Source: Bacillota bacterium
GTDB lineage: Bacteria > Bacillota > UBA4882 > UBA10575
Assembly (NCBI GenBank): GCA_012838955.1
Contig: DUOH01000048.1
Location: forward strand, 1-56,139
Length of the DNA: 56,139 bases
Direction: 5' to 3'
A model generated the notes under the pieces. The model saw nothing but the letters and a program-made list of their open reading frames with translations, was not told where the DNA came from and ran no database searches. The stretch's first letter is position 1. Each line of letters opens with the position of its first letter. The position numbers and the translations under genes are program-made. Below, piece by piece: positions 8,800-16,330 of this stretch.

Positions 8800-9336
8800 A
8801 TGACCGACCACACACGTAAGAAAAGTAGAATACAGTGGCTTACCCGCATTGGCGCGTCTCTCCTGTACTGGGATGAATACATTTCCCACCAGATCAGCGA
8901 TGGTTTGCCCAGTCCCTTCCTGCATAAACTCATGACATGGTTCTCCAACCCCCCCGGCTGGTTAGGAATGACCTTCGTGGCCATAATCATTGCCTTAACC
9001 GTGGGAACAGGGCAAACCCGTAGACGGGTGGCAATCTTATTATTCTCTATCTTACTAAGTGATCAAACCTGCAATTTAATAAAGTCACTGACTAAAAGAG
9101 TCCGCCCTTACGGTACAGATTTTTCTTTTCCTTCATCCCATGCAGCCAACATGTTTTGCGCCTCTGTCTTGCTGGCCGCTTGGTTACCGGCGTGGGCAGA
9201 TCTCCTTTATCTCTGGGCCGCCCTAGTCGGTTTTTCCCGTATATATTTGAAGAAGCATTATCTGTTGGACGTTTTCGTTGGAACGCTAATCGGCGTATTG
9301 TACGCCCGGTTATTACTGACTGTCACCGGCGCTTGA
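8800..9336 (+). CDS. PAP2-family lipid phosphatase
   Basis: A 178-residue integral membrane phosphatase with all three PAP2 motifs: K-x6-RP (KSLTKRVRP), PSSH in FSFPSSHAANMF (usually PSGH) and SR-x5-H-x3-D (SRIYLKKHYLLD). Family members act on undecaprenyl diphosphate, phosphatidylglycerophosphate or lipid A. Being embedded among lipid A genes suggests a lipid A phosphatase (LpxE/LpxF-like) or undecaprenyl-PP recycling for O-chain synthesis; the sequence does not decide. The SD before ATG 8800 is poor. It is the only plus-strand gene in this part of the LPS locus and converges on the LpxL gene at 9381. Confidence 0.8.
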   Translation: MTDHTRKKSRIQWLTRIGASLLYWDEYISHQISDGLPSPFLHKLMTWFSNPPGWLGMTFVAIIIALTVGTGQTRRRVAILLFSILLSDQTCNLIKSLTKRVRPYGTDFSFPSSHAANMFCASVLLAAWLPAWADLLYLWAALVGFSRIYLKKHYLLDVFVGTLIGVLYARLLLTVTGA

Positions 9337-9380
9337 TCCTTCTTCTACTGCCATCAATAAAGAAACCCGCCACTCACCTG

Positions 9381-10259
9381 CTAGTCCTCCCATTTTCTCT
9401 TGTAAGACCAGAGCCATTGCTCGGGAGCTTCCATAATTAATGCGCTAAGATGCGCACTGAAGAGTTGGGTATTCTTCCTAATATCTTCTACGGGATCTCC
9501 GGTCCGAATCAGCTCGATCGGGACAATTTTAACTACATGACGCCAAGGTCCGATTCTAATGATACTTCCAGCCAGCACCTGTGCGTCGGTCTTTTGGGCA
9601 ACCACCGCCGCGCCTCGGGCAATCCGGGCTTTCCTGCCCAAAAACTCCGCTTTAACCCCACTCTGTTCCGGATTCTGATCCATAACATAAGCGCACATCC
9701 GGTTTTCTTCCAAGGCCCTTAAAACCGGTCGTAAGGTAAAACCTACCGGAATCGGGCGCATCCCAAAATGCTTTCTGTGGTTATTAATAAACTGATCAAA
9801 AGCATTTCCCCGTTGAGTTTTGACCAAAGGACTTAACGGATATCCGGACAAGGACAGAATGACCCCTAAAAGCTCCCAGTTTCCCAGATGGGCAGTGATT
9901 AAGATAACTCCTCTGCCTTTTGCGAACGCGGCTTCAATATGTTCCCTGCCTTCAACCCTGACTATGGAGAGAAGCTTGCTCCTGGAGAGTTGAGTGGCTT
10001 TGATGAATTCCACTGCGGATAAACCCATGTGTTTGAAGGATTCCTTGGCGATTTTTTTCGGTTCATCGTTCAATAGTGGACAAGCAGCCACATTTTGCAC
10101 AGCGTTCCTCCGCTCCCTGGTCGAAAGGTAATACATCAGCAACCCGAGTCCTTTTCCCAGATGCATAGTGAGGAAGAAAGGAAGCTTTCTTATGACAAAG
10201 ACAAAACCTTGAAAAAATCTATATAAACGTCGCTGTCTCTTGGTATCATGCTGACTCAT
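9381..10259 (-). CDS. LpxL/HtrB-family lipid A late acyltransferase, copy 1
   Basis: A 292-residue member of the lysophospholipid/lipid A acyltransferase family. An N-terminal membrane-associated helix is followed by the catalytic H-x4-E motif ITAHLGNWE (H124, E129). Later blocks are SPLVKTQRGNAFDQFIN, MDQNPEQSGVKAEFLG and RGAAVVAQKT. These enzymes add secondary acyl chains to Kdo2-lipid IVA at the inner membrane. ATG 10257-10259 is chosen because it is preceded by a GGAAGTGG stretch; the longer form adds seven residues without an SD. It is a close paralogue of the next upstream gene, from which a terminator separates it, so it probably has its own promoter in the 170-base gap. Confidence 0.87.
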   Translation of the reverse strand: MSQHDTKRQRRLYRFFQGFVFVIRKLPFFLTMHLGKGLGLLMYYLSTRERRNAVQNVAACPLLNDEPKKIAKESFKHMGLSAVEFIKATQLSRSKLLSIVRVEGREHIEAAFAKGRGVILITAHLGNWELLGVILSLSGYPLSPLVKTQRGNAFDQFINNHRKHFGMRPIPVGFTLRPVLRALEENRMCAYVMDQNPEQSGVKAEFLGRKARIARGAAVVAQKTDAQVLAGSIIRIGPWRHVVKIVPIELIRTGDPVEDIRKNTQLFSAHLSALIMEAPEQWLWSYKRKWED

Positions 10260-10379
10260 GGTTCCACTTCCAATTGGCAATGATTAATATTTCTTTATAA
10301 ATTTCTTTTACTGAATATAATTCCTTGAAAATCCTTTACTTCCTGCCGGTTTGGAAAATTATTCACCGTCTTAAGCAAT

Positions 10380-10413
10380 AAAAAACCAACAGCCTACGAA
10401 CCCGGTCTGTTGG
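10380..10413 (-). terminator. Rho-independent terminator after the second LpxL gene
   Basis: Minus strand: CCAACAG and CTGTTGG (10407-10413 with 10386-10392) form a 7-bp stem with a 14-base loop, followed by a run of T (complement of the As at 10380-10385). It lies 38 bases after the stop of the gene at 10451. Confidence 0.7.
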
Positions 10414-10450
10414 CTAGAAAACCCCACCCAGCAACTGTAAGGTCGGCCGC

Positions 10451-11320
10451 TCACTTACCCCACCGGTGATGCATCCACATCCACTGCTCGGGGGCGGCCA
10501 AAACCATCTCCTCAATATACTTGGAAAAACGGTTGGTGTTTACGACAATATCCTCTTCCTGATGGCCGTTGATTACTTTCACTTCAGGTAAGATGGTTAT
10601 TCTATGCCGCCAGGGGCCTGTCCGGATTATATAGCCTGGTATAACCGACGCACCGGTCTTCCGGGCGACTGCCGCCGCGCCCCGTGGAGTGGAGGCGGTT
10701 CTCCCCAGGAACTCGTTCTTCACCCCATGTCTTCCGGCATTTTGATCCATCATGAAATTAACCACTCTGTTTTCTTTTAATGCTTTCATCACTTGGCGCA
10801 GACTAAACCCGGTGGCCACCGGTTTCATCCCCAAGGACCGTCTTTTTTCATTTATATATTGGTCAAAAAAACTATTCTTCTGGGTTTTCACCAGAGGACT
10901 AATGGGGTAACCTGCCAGCGCCAAAGCCATCCCCATCAATTCCCAGTTACCCAAGTGCGCGGAGATAAAAACTACCCCTTTTCCTTTTTTCAAAGCCTCG
11001 TCCAGATGCTCCCTGCCGATGATCTCCACTCTGGACAAGATCTCTGCTTTGGACATACTGTAAAACCGGACAAATTCCGCCCCCATCAAGCCCATATTGG
11101 CAAAAGACGCTTTCGCCAGGGACTCCGCTTTGATGTACGAAGGGAGGTTTGGACACAACGCCACATTCTGCACGGCTGTTTTTCTTCTTTCCGGCAGAAG
11201 ATAATATGCCAACAAGCCAAGCCCTTTACCAATAACCCCCGCTACGGAACGGGGAACCAACTTTACTAAGAAAGCAAAGACCTCAAAAGAAATATATAGT
11301 TTTTTCTGTAAATCAGCCAT
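10451..11320 (-). CDS. LpxL/HtrB-family lipid A late acyltransferase, copy 2
   Basis: A 289-residue paralogue of the downstream LpxL gene, with the same blocks: RRKTAVQNVALCPNLP, the catalytic ISAHLGNWE (H122, E127), SPLVKTQKNSFFDQYIN, MDQNAGRHGVKNEFLG and RGAAAVARKTGASVIPGYI. It should transfer a secondary acyl chain to lipid A. Two copies fit a lipid A with two different secondary acyl groups, as LpxL and LpxM supply in enterics. It is in a minus-strand run after DUF374, lpxK and kdsD, and a terminator follows it at 10380-10413, so this copy probably ends that transcript. Which position each paralogue acylates cannot be read from sequence. Confidence 0.87.
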   Translation of the reverse strand: MADLQKKLYISFEVFAFLVKLVPRSVAGVIGKGLGLLAYYLLPERRKTAVQNVALCPNLPSYIKAESLAKASFANMGLMGAEFVRFYSMSKAEILSRVEIIGREHLDEALKKGKGVVFISAHLGNWELMGMALALAGYPISPLVKTQKNSFFDQYINEKRRSLGMKPVATGFSLRQVMKALKENRVVNFMMDQNAGRHGVKNEFLGRTASTPRGAAAVARKTGASVIPGYIIRTGPWRHRITILPEVKVINGHQEEDIVVNTNRFSKYIEEMVLAAPEQWMWMHHRWGK

Positions 11321-11396
11321 TAGCTTCCTCCCTATTGACCTTATAGCACCCGTGCCATCCTACATACCATATTCTTGATAATATCCGGAAGGCGCC

Positions 11397-12362
11397 TTAC
11401 TGCAATCCGGTTATTCCCTTCAATAAATCGTGGAGATGAACCAAACCAATCGGATGATTGTGCTCATTAATTACAGGTAACACCGTAATATTATACTTCT
11501 CCATGATGTGGATGGCTTCAGCAGCCATCTTCTCTGCTGTAATCGTCTTTGGATTTCTCGTCATCATTTCCGAGATTACTCCGGACAAAGGATCTCTACT
11601 GCGCTCAAAATAGCGGCGCAAATCGCCGTCAGTAACGATCCCTACCAGCCTACCCAGATCATCAACGACGCTGGTGGCGCCCTTCTTTTTATCAGTAATC
11701 TCAAAAATCGCCTCTTTCACCTGTCTTTTTTCGTTAATCACCGGATTTTCTTCTCCGGTAACCATCACTACCTCTACAGTCAATAGCAGCCTCTTCCCTA
11801 AAGCGCCGCCCGGATGAAAGAGGGCGAAATCCTCTTCCTTAAAGTTCTTGGCCTTCAGTAAAGCAACGGCTAAAGCATCTCCCACAGACAGCATCAAAGT
11901 TGTACTGGTGGTAGGCGCTAAATTCAACGGACAGGCCTCCGTCTCCACCTTCAGTTCTATAACTAAATTAGAGTTTTTTCCTAGTGTAGACCGGGGTTTT
12001 GACGTAATAGCAATAATTGGTGTTCCCAAGATCTTCAAAGTAGGGAGAAGGGCTGTCACCTCGTCACTCTCCCCACTATTGGAAAAAGCAAGAATAAGAT
12101 CATCTCGGGTGACCATCCCCAGATCGCCATGGATTCCCTCAGCCGGATGAAGAAAGAAAGACGGCGTCCCTGTACTGGCCAGCGTAGCCGAGACCTTTCG
12201 CCCAACCAAACCGGCCTTGCCGATACCGGTCACCACCACTCTTCCTTTACTCTCCAAGATCATCCTTACCGCCCGGTCAAAATCAGCCCCCAATAAATCA
12301 GCCTGGGCCAATAAGGCTTCTCCCTCCGCCCGCAATACCTTTTTCCCTTCTTCAAAGAACAA
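11397..12362 (-). CDS. kdsD: Arabinose-5-phosphate isomerase (KdsD/KpsF)
   Basis: A 321-residue protein with an N-terminal SIS domain (VTGIGKAGLVGRKVSATLAST, then HGDLGM and SNSGES) and two C-terminal CBS domains (about 205-320). It converts ribulose-5-phosphate to arabinose-5-phosphate, the first committed step to Kdo. The start is TTG at 12360-12362, supported by AAGGGAG 8 bases upstream; no ATG or GTG fits. The CBS pair may sense a nucleotide, as in related KdsD enzymes. It is placed between lpxK and an LpxL gene, so Kdo supply and lipid A maturation are encoded together. kdsA and kdsB are not in the window. Confidence 0.93.
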   Translation of the reverse strand: MFFEEGKKVLRAEGEALLAQADLLGADFDRAVRMILESKGRVVVTGIGKAGLVGRKVSATLASTGTPSFFLHPAEGIHGDLGMVTRDDLILAFSNSGESDEVTALLPTLKILGTPIIAITSKPRSTLGKNSNLVIELKVETEACPLNLAPTTSTTLMLSVGDALAVALLKAKNFKEEDFALFHPGGALGKRLLLTVEVVMVTGEENPVINEKRQVKEAIFEITDKKKGATSVVDDLGRLVGIVTDGDLRRYFERSRDPLSGVISEMMTRNPKTITAEKMAAEAIHIMEKYNITVLPVINEHNHPIGLVHLHDLLKGITGLQ

Positions 12363-12453
12363 CTGAATTACTCCCTTGTTATATTTTCTTTACTAGACAA
12401 CGGTGTTAACTCCTTAACTGTCAGACTTCAACCTGAACAAGGTAAGTGGATCC

Positions 12454-13641
12454 TTATTTCCCTGCCTGTATTGGAATTTGCCCTGCCAACCAGTGCAGAA
12501 AGTCTTCCTCTCCTTCCCGGAGACTAAGTTCGATTGTTAGAATATAAAGAGGAAGGAGCTCCGGGGTTTCTGAAGTAGTACGCAAAGCCTCCAACTTAAC
12601 AGCGTCTTTTTCTGTAGTAATCAAAATCTCTGCTCCCATCATCAATGATTCCCGGGAAAAATCCACCAATTCCCCGGCTGTAATTGGCTGATGATCGGCT
12701 AACTTTAAAGTGTTCACCACGCAAACACCTAGTCTGGAAACGGTCTTCCGCACCGAAGCCGGAGAAGCCACCCCTGCAAATAACCCGGCTTTCTTCCCCC
12801 TAAACTCCTGGAGAAGAGTGTCTTCCCCGGTAAAACCGGAGTTGACAACCCACTGACTATATGGTATTAGGCCTACTGGTTGGTAAGAGGCGTGAAAGAT
12901 TCTTCTCCCCGGGAATCTTGTACTTAAATATTCTTCAACTGCCTCTACTTGCTGGGCCGTAGTCTGATCAATCCTTGTTAAGAGAAAAGCCCCGGCCCGT
13001 TCCAGACCGCTAAGGGGTTCCCTGAGATAGCCTCTAGGCAATAATGGTTGGATTAATGGGCGAGAAACATCAATCACCACAATATCCAGGTCTCTTTCTA
13101 AGGTGAGATGTTGAAAGGCGTCATCGAGTAGAAACAGATCCGGTTTGAACTTGACCATTCCAAGCTTCCCACTTTGATACCGATCTCTACCTACCAAAAT
13201 GGGGACTCCCGGCAGTCTTCTGGCGATCAGTAACGGCTCATCACCAGTCTGCTCTACCCTCATCTCACTCGTTACTACTTGGACTTCTGGAGCATCTTTA
13301 TCTCTGCAGTAGCCTCTGCTTAACACAGCCGGTCTGTATCCTCTGGCCTTCAACAATCCTGCCAAATAGATCACGGTCGGGGTTTTCCCGGCGCCACCAG
13401 CCAAAATGTTACCAATACTTATCACCGGTCTGGGCAGCTTTTTCCTGGGTAACGAGCCTGATCTGTAGGCCATATTTCGAAGAAGCACAACAGATCCATA
13501 AAAAAGTGATAATAAACGCAGAACCGCCAAGAGTATCCGGTGGGACAAAGATAGGTTACTTCGTTCTCTGGATACTACATCCTCTATTTTTTCCAGCAAA
13601 CTCATACCCAGGTTAGCCCCTCTCTTCAATTGGTACTGCAA
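12454..13641 (-). CDS. lpxK: Tetraacyldisaccharide 4'-kinase
   Basis: A 395-residue LpxK. An N-terminal membrane helix (about 34-58) is followed by a P-loop, ISIGNILAGGAGKTP, with K86 and T87, and then LSRGY and the block LLLDDAFQHLTLERDLDIVVID typical of the family. It phosphorylates the 4'-position of the lipid A disaccharide at the inner membrane. The start is TTG at 13639-13641 with GGAGG 9 bases upstream; a Met twelve codons in is a weaker alternative. It follows the DUF374 acyltransferase and precedes kdsD. Its presence alone is good evidence that the organism makes lipid A. Confidence 0.94.
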   Translation of the reverse strand: MQYQLKRGANLGMSLLEKIEDVVSRERSNLSLSHRILLAVLRLLSLFYGSVVLLRNMAYRSGSLPRKKLPRPVISIGNILAGGAGKTPTVIYLAGLLKARGYRPAVLSRGYCRDKDAPEVQVVTSEMRVEQTGDEPLLIARRLPGVPILVGRDRYQSGKLGMVKFKPDLFLLDDAFQHLTLERDLDIVVIDVSRPLIQPLLPRGYLREPLSGLERAGAFLLTRIDQTTAQQVEAVEEYLSTRFPGRRIFHASYQPVGLIPYSQWVVNSGFTGEDTLLQEFRGKKAGLFAGVASPASVRKTVSRLGVCVVNTLKLADHQPITAGELVDFSRESLMMGAEILITTEKDAVKLEALRTTSETPELLPLYILTIELSLREGEEDFLHWLAGQIPIQAGK

Positions 13642-13761
13642 CTTGAAAGTCCTCCAGCGCCAAACATTAAGTATGTTTTGGCCACTTCAAAGACTTTCCC
13701 CATTTTACTTATATGAAGGTTTGTCATTTTACCCGTTTTAGTCTTGTAGCCCCAACACTTA

Positions 13762-14427
13762 CTACCATTCCGTCAGAGCTTTCTGGGCCACCTCATTGGT
13801 CTGGTGTAAAGCCTGGGCCAGTCGTTCTTTCTCCACTGCCAGCCGGTTCTCGTCCAGTTTACCTTGGATCAATAATGGTTCTCCGTACTGAACTACACAG
13901 CGGCAGAAAGGGTAAGGCACCACAAACTTGTCCCAGGTTTTAAGGTATATAGCCTTGCTGAAGACGAAGGCGACCGGGATAATCGGAACCCCGCTTTTCT
14001 GGGCAAGATAGATGGCACCGGGTTCCACATGATAAATTGGTCCTTGCGGCCCATCCGGAGTGATGACTACAGGAATGCCTCTTCTTAATGTATTGATCAG
14101 CTTAATCAGGCCTCCTACTCCACCCCTGGTTGAGGAGCCTCTAACTAACCTCCATCCAAAGTACCGTAGTATAGAAGCGGCGTATTCCCCATCCCGGTGT
14201 TCACTGGCTAAAGCTGTGTAACCCCTGCCCCGGAAGTGATAAAAACCGATCAATTGCTGTCCGTGCCAACAAACAATCACAAATCCGTCTTTATATTCAG
14301 TTAAAATTTCTTCCCGTATTTTCCGGAACCGGATGGAAAAACCCAACAGGCTTGTGAAAATCCATCCAAAGAAGACACTTGTCCGAATCTTAAACCCTTG
14401 TACCCGGCTACGACTATGATCGTCCAC
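13762..14427 (-). CDS. DUF374 acyltransferase, LpxJ-like candidate lipid A acyltransferase
   Basis: A 221-residue lysophospholipid-acyltransferase-like protein of the DUF374 family. An N-terminal hydrophobic anchor (SVFFGWIFTSLLGFSI) is followed by CWHGQQLIGFY, where the catalytic His lies, the block EHRDGEYAASILRYFGW, RGSSTRGG and VITPDGPQGP. DUF374 includes LpxJ, a non-LpxL lipid A secondary acyltransferase described in Helicobacter and relatives. I chose the GTG at 14425-14427 because GGAGGAG lies 5 bases upstream; the more upstream TTG at 14457 lacks one. It is first in the run DUF374-lpxK-kdsD-LpxL and has a good promoter at 14488-14516. The LpxJ-like role is inferred from family and position. 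Confidence 0.8.
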   Translation of the reverse strand: MDDHSRSRVQGFKIRTSVFFGWIFTSLLGFSIRFRKIREEILTEYKDGFVIVCWHGQQLIGFYHFRGRGYTALASEHRDGEYAASILRYFGWRLVRGSSTRGGVGGLIKLINTLRRGIPVVITPDGPQGPIYHVEPGAIYLAQKSGVPIIPVAFVFSKAIYLKTWDKFVVPYPFCRCVVQYGEPLLIQGKLDENRLAVEKERLAQALHQTNEVAQKALTEW

Positions 14428-14487
14428 GTTTTCTCCTCCAAATGGTTTACTTAGCAAATTCGTAGATGTCCGTATTTATCTGTTCAT

Positions 14488-14516
14488 ATTTTAGCACATC
14501 TATTAATGATTGTTAA
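14488..14516 (-). promoter_or_regulatory. Sigma-A-type promoter for the DUF374-lpxK-kdsD-LpxL run
   Basis: Minus strand: TTAACA, 17-base spacer, TAAAAT, each five of six consensus matches, with TGC directly before the -10 (extended -10). Transcription would begin near 14481, about 54 bases before the GTG start of the DUF374 gene. Confidence 0.65.
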
Positions 14517-14655
14517 CCTGCTTTCAGATACGGCAAATTCCAAGGATAGACAGGCCATTCTTTTCCCGGATCCGGAATTCATCAACCAGATCAGTCACTA
14601 ACCCCGCTGCCAACTGGTTAAGCTAACAGTGGTATGAGAAAGGAGAATGACACTG

Positions 14656-15141
14656 ATGGAAACAGGTGAAAAAAAAGGGTTAAGCATCATCCTCTTCAGC
14701 GGAGATCTGGACAAGGCCATGGCGGCTTTCACCATTGCTTGCGCTGCGGCCGGGGATGGTTATTCGGTCTATATCTTCTTTACCTTTTGGGGTATTTCAC
14801 TTCTCCGTAAAGAAAGAGGTGAAGGGAGAGGGGTTCTAGAAAAAATGTTCAAACTGCTTCTCCCGGTAGGTCCAGAAAAAACAGGCCTCTCCAAGTTTAA
14901 CTTCTACGGACTGGGCGGGGCATTGATGCGGCTTTTAATCCGGAAGCGCGGAACCCAGTCCCTTCAGGACTTGATCAAAATGGCGATGGAACGCAAGATT
15001 AACTTCATCGCCTGTCGAGCTTCCATGAAGATCCTGGGCCTCCGCAGTGAAGAATTAATTCCCTACGACTTATTAACACCGGGAGATGCTGAGACTTTTC
15101 TGCAAAAAGCCGCAGCATCCCGGATTCAACTGTTTATCTAA
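14656..15141 (+). CDS. DsrE/DsrF/DrsH-like family protein (DsrE_2)
   Basis: A 161-residue cytosolic protein of the DsrE_2 group. The N-terminus [23 protein letters not shown] is the family hallmark, followed by [23 protein letters not shown] and the C-terminal block [18 protein letters not shown], which holds the only plausible functional Cys (ACRAS). Relatives are linked to sulfur transfer or persulfide handling, often beside rhodanese or TusA proteins, but no such partner is next to it here. ATG 14656 is preferred over ATG 14647 because AAGGAG is 10 bases from the first and only 1 from the second. Its last 8 bases overlap the 3' end of speE on the other strand. Substrate unknown. Confidence 0.78.
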   Translation: METGEKKGLSIILFSGDLDKAMAAFTIACAAAGDGYSVYIFFTFWGISLLRKERGEGRGVLEKMFKLLLPVGPEKTGLSKFNFYGLGGALMRLLIRKRGTQSLQDLIKMAMERKINFIACRASMKILGLRSEELIPYDLLTPGDAETFLQKAAASRIQLFI

Positions 15142-15961
15142 GCAACTCTTGGACAAAAGGCGGAAGAAGAAAAGCGGCTTTATGAATCTCCGGCGTATAG
15201 TACCTGGTCTCCAAGGGTAGGAACTTCTCTGCCGGAACCGTAACGGGATCGGGCCCTTTAGATCCTAAGGTATAACTCCAAAGACCTGTGGGATACGTCG
15301 GTACTATTCCCAAATACATTCTAGTGATGGGAAATACTCCCTTTAAATTCCCCCAGATCTTTCTGATAAGATCCTGATTGACAACAGGGGATTCGGTCTG
15401 CGCCACCATAATACCGTCCGCGCGTAGAGCTTTGGAGACATCTTTATAGAATTCATGCGCAAAGAGTCCCACCGCCGGCCCGATCGGGTCTGTGGAATCT
15501 ACTATGATCACATCAAATTCATTGGGATGTTCTCTAACATACACTATTCCATCGGTGATCTTAATCTCTACCCGCGGATCGGAGAGCCCTGCGGATATAG
15601 TTGGTAAATATCGGCGACTGGCGTTGATCACTCCTTCATCAATCTCTGCCAAAACTACCCGCTTGACTGTAGGGTGTTTCAGGATCTCGCGTACACTCCC
15701 TCCGTCACCTCCACCAATCACCAGAACCTGCTCAGGATTGAGATGAGTATTCATCGCCACATGCGTGATCATTTCATGATAAAAGAACTCATCCGCCTCT
15801 GTAGTCATAATTATTCCGTCCAAAGCAAGTAGGCGTCCATATTGATATGTATCTACGATCGCCAGATCCTGGTATTTAGTTTTTTCGCGAAAGACCGTAT
15901 TCTTGACCAAACAAGAGATGGCAAGCTCTTCAGTTTGCTTTTCCGTAAACCATAAGTCCAT
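15134..15961 (-). CDS. speE: Spermidine synthase (polyamine aminopropyltransferase)
   Basis: A 275-residue enzyme of normal SpeE length. The decarboxylated-SAM site is [14 protein letters not shown] (residues 79-92), followed by LAEIDEGVI and the catalytic DSTDPIGPA (D155). It transfers an aminopropyl group from decarboxylated S-adenosylmethionine to putrescine. ATG 15959-15961 has AGAGGTG upstream. No speD or agmatinase gene is adjacent, so the other steps are encoded elsewhere. The region before it carries short repeats and an inverted repeat that overlap a possible promoter, which suggests regulation. The gene overlaps the end of the DsrE_2 gene by 8 bases, convergently. Confidence 0.94.
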   Translation of the reverse strand: MDLWFTEKQTEELAISCLVKNTVFREKTKYQDLAIVDTYQYGRLLALDGIIMTTEADEFFYHEMITHVAMNTHLNPEQVLVIGGGDGGSVREILKHPTVKRVVLAEIDEGVINASRRYLPTISAGLSDPRVEIKITDGIVYVREHPNEFDVIIVDSTDPIGPAVGLFAHEFYKDVSKALRADGIMVAQTESPVVNQDLIRKIWGNLKGVFPITRMYLGIVPTYPTGLWSYTLGSKGPDPVTVPAEKFLPLETRYYTPEIHKAAFLLPPFVQELLR

Positions 15962-15990
15962 TCCAGATCACCTCTGCCTTTATTCTGCCA

Positions 15991-16027
15991 CGTGTACGCA
16001 GTACACGAAGTATACGAAGTACACGCG
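15991..16027. repeat. 9-bp tandem repeats and inverted repeat upstream of speE
   Basis: Three near-identical 9-base units run head to tail: GTACACGAA (16001), GTATACGAA (16010) and GTACACGCG (16019). The first also forms a perfect inverted repeat with bases just before it, CGTGTAC-gca-GTACACG at 15991-16007. The block lies 30-66 bases before the speE start and overlaps its possible -10 box. It looks like an operator array, but no regulator is identified. Confidence 0.6.
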
Positions 16028-16039
16028 TTAATCTTTCAA
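16009..16039 (-). promoter_or_regulatory. Possible sigma-A promoter for speE
   Basis: Minus strand TTGAAA (complement of 16034-16039) and TATACT (complement of 16009-16014), each five of six consensus matches, with a long 19-base spacer. The -10 box falls inside the 9-base repeat array. Confidence 0.4.
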
Positions 16040-16197
16040 ATCCACAAAAAAGAAGTTCCTCACGAATTGACGCTACTGTCCGGTATTACTTCCCCCTTTT
16101 CTTTATGAAATGTCCAATTAGAACAGGTGCTTCCAGAAGATCAGGATCTGACGACACGTTCAGACCATAGGCTTATCCTAAAATATTATCAAAACTC

Positions 16198-16226
16198 TTG
16201 ACCGAAGTAAAGGTGTGCGGTAAGAT
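16198..16226 (+). promoter_or_regulatory. Sigma-A-type promoter for the alpha-oxoamine synthase gene
   Basis: TTGACC (16198-16203), 17-base spacer, TAAGAT (16221-16226). The transcript would start near 16233 and carry a leader of about 100 bases in which I see no strong structure. The remainder of the 336-base gap (15962-16297) holds the speE repeats and nothing else I can name. Confidence 0.55.
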
Positions 16227-16330
16227 TAATTAGATAAACATCATGTTTTTTCTTGGATTCTCTGTCAGTTTTTCTATGATGCTTTACATATCATTCTTTG
16301 TGCGCAGATTCTACTAAGGAGGAGATTACC

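Noticed and set aside
10793-11269. Plus-strand frame of 158 codons antisense to the second LpxL gene
   Set aside because: Mirrors the codon bias of the real gene on the other strand; product has no recognisable domain.
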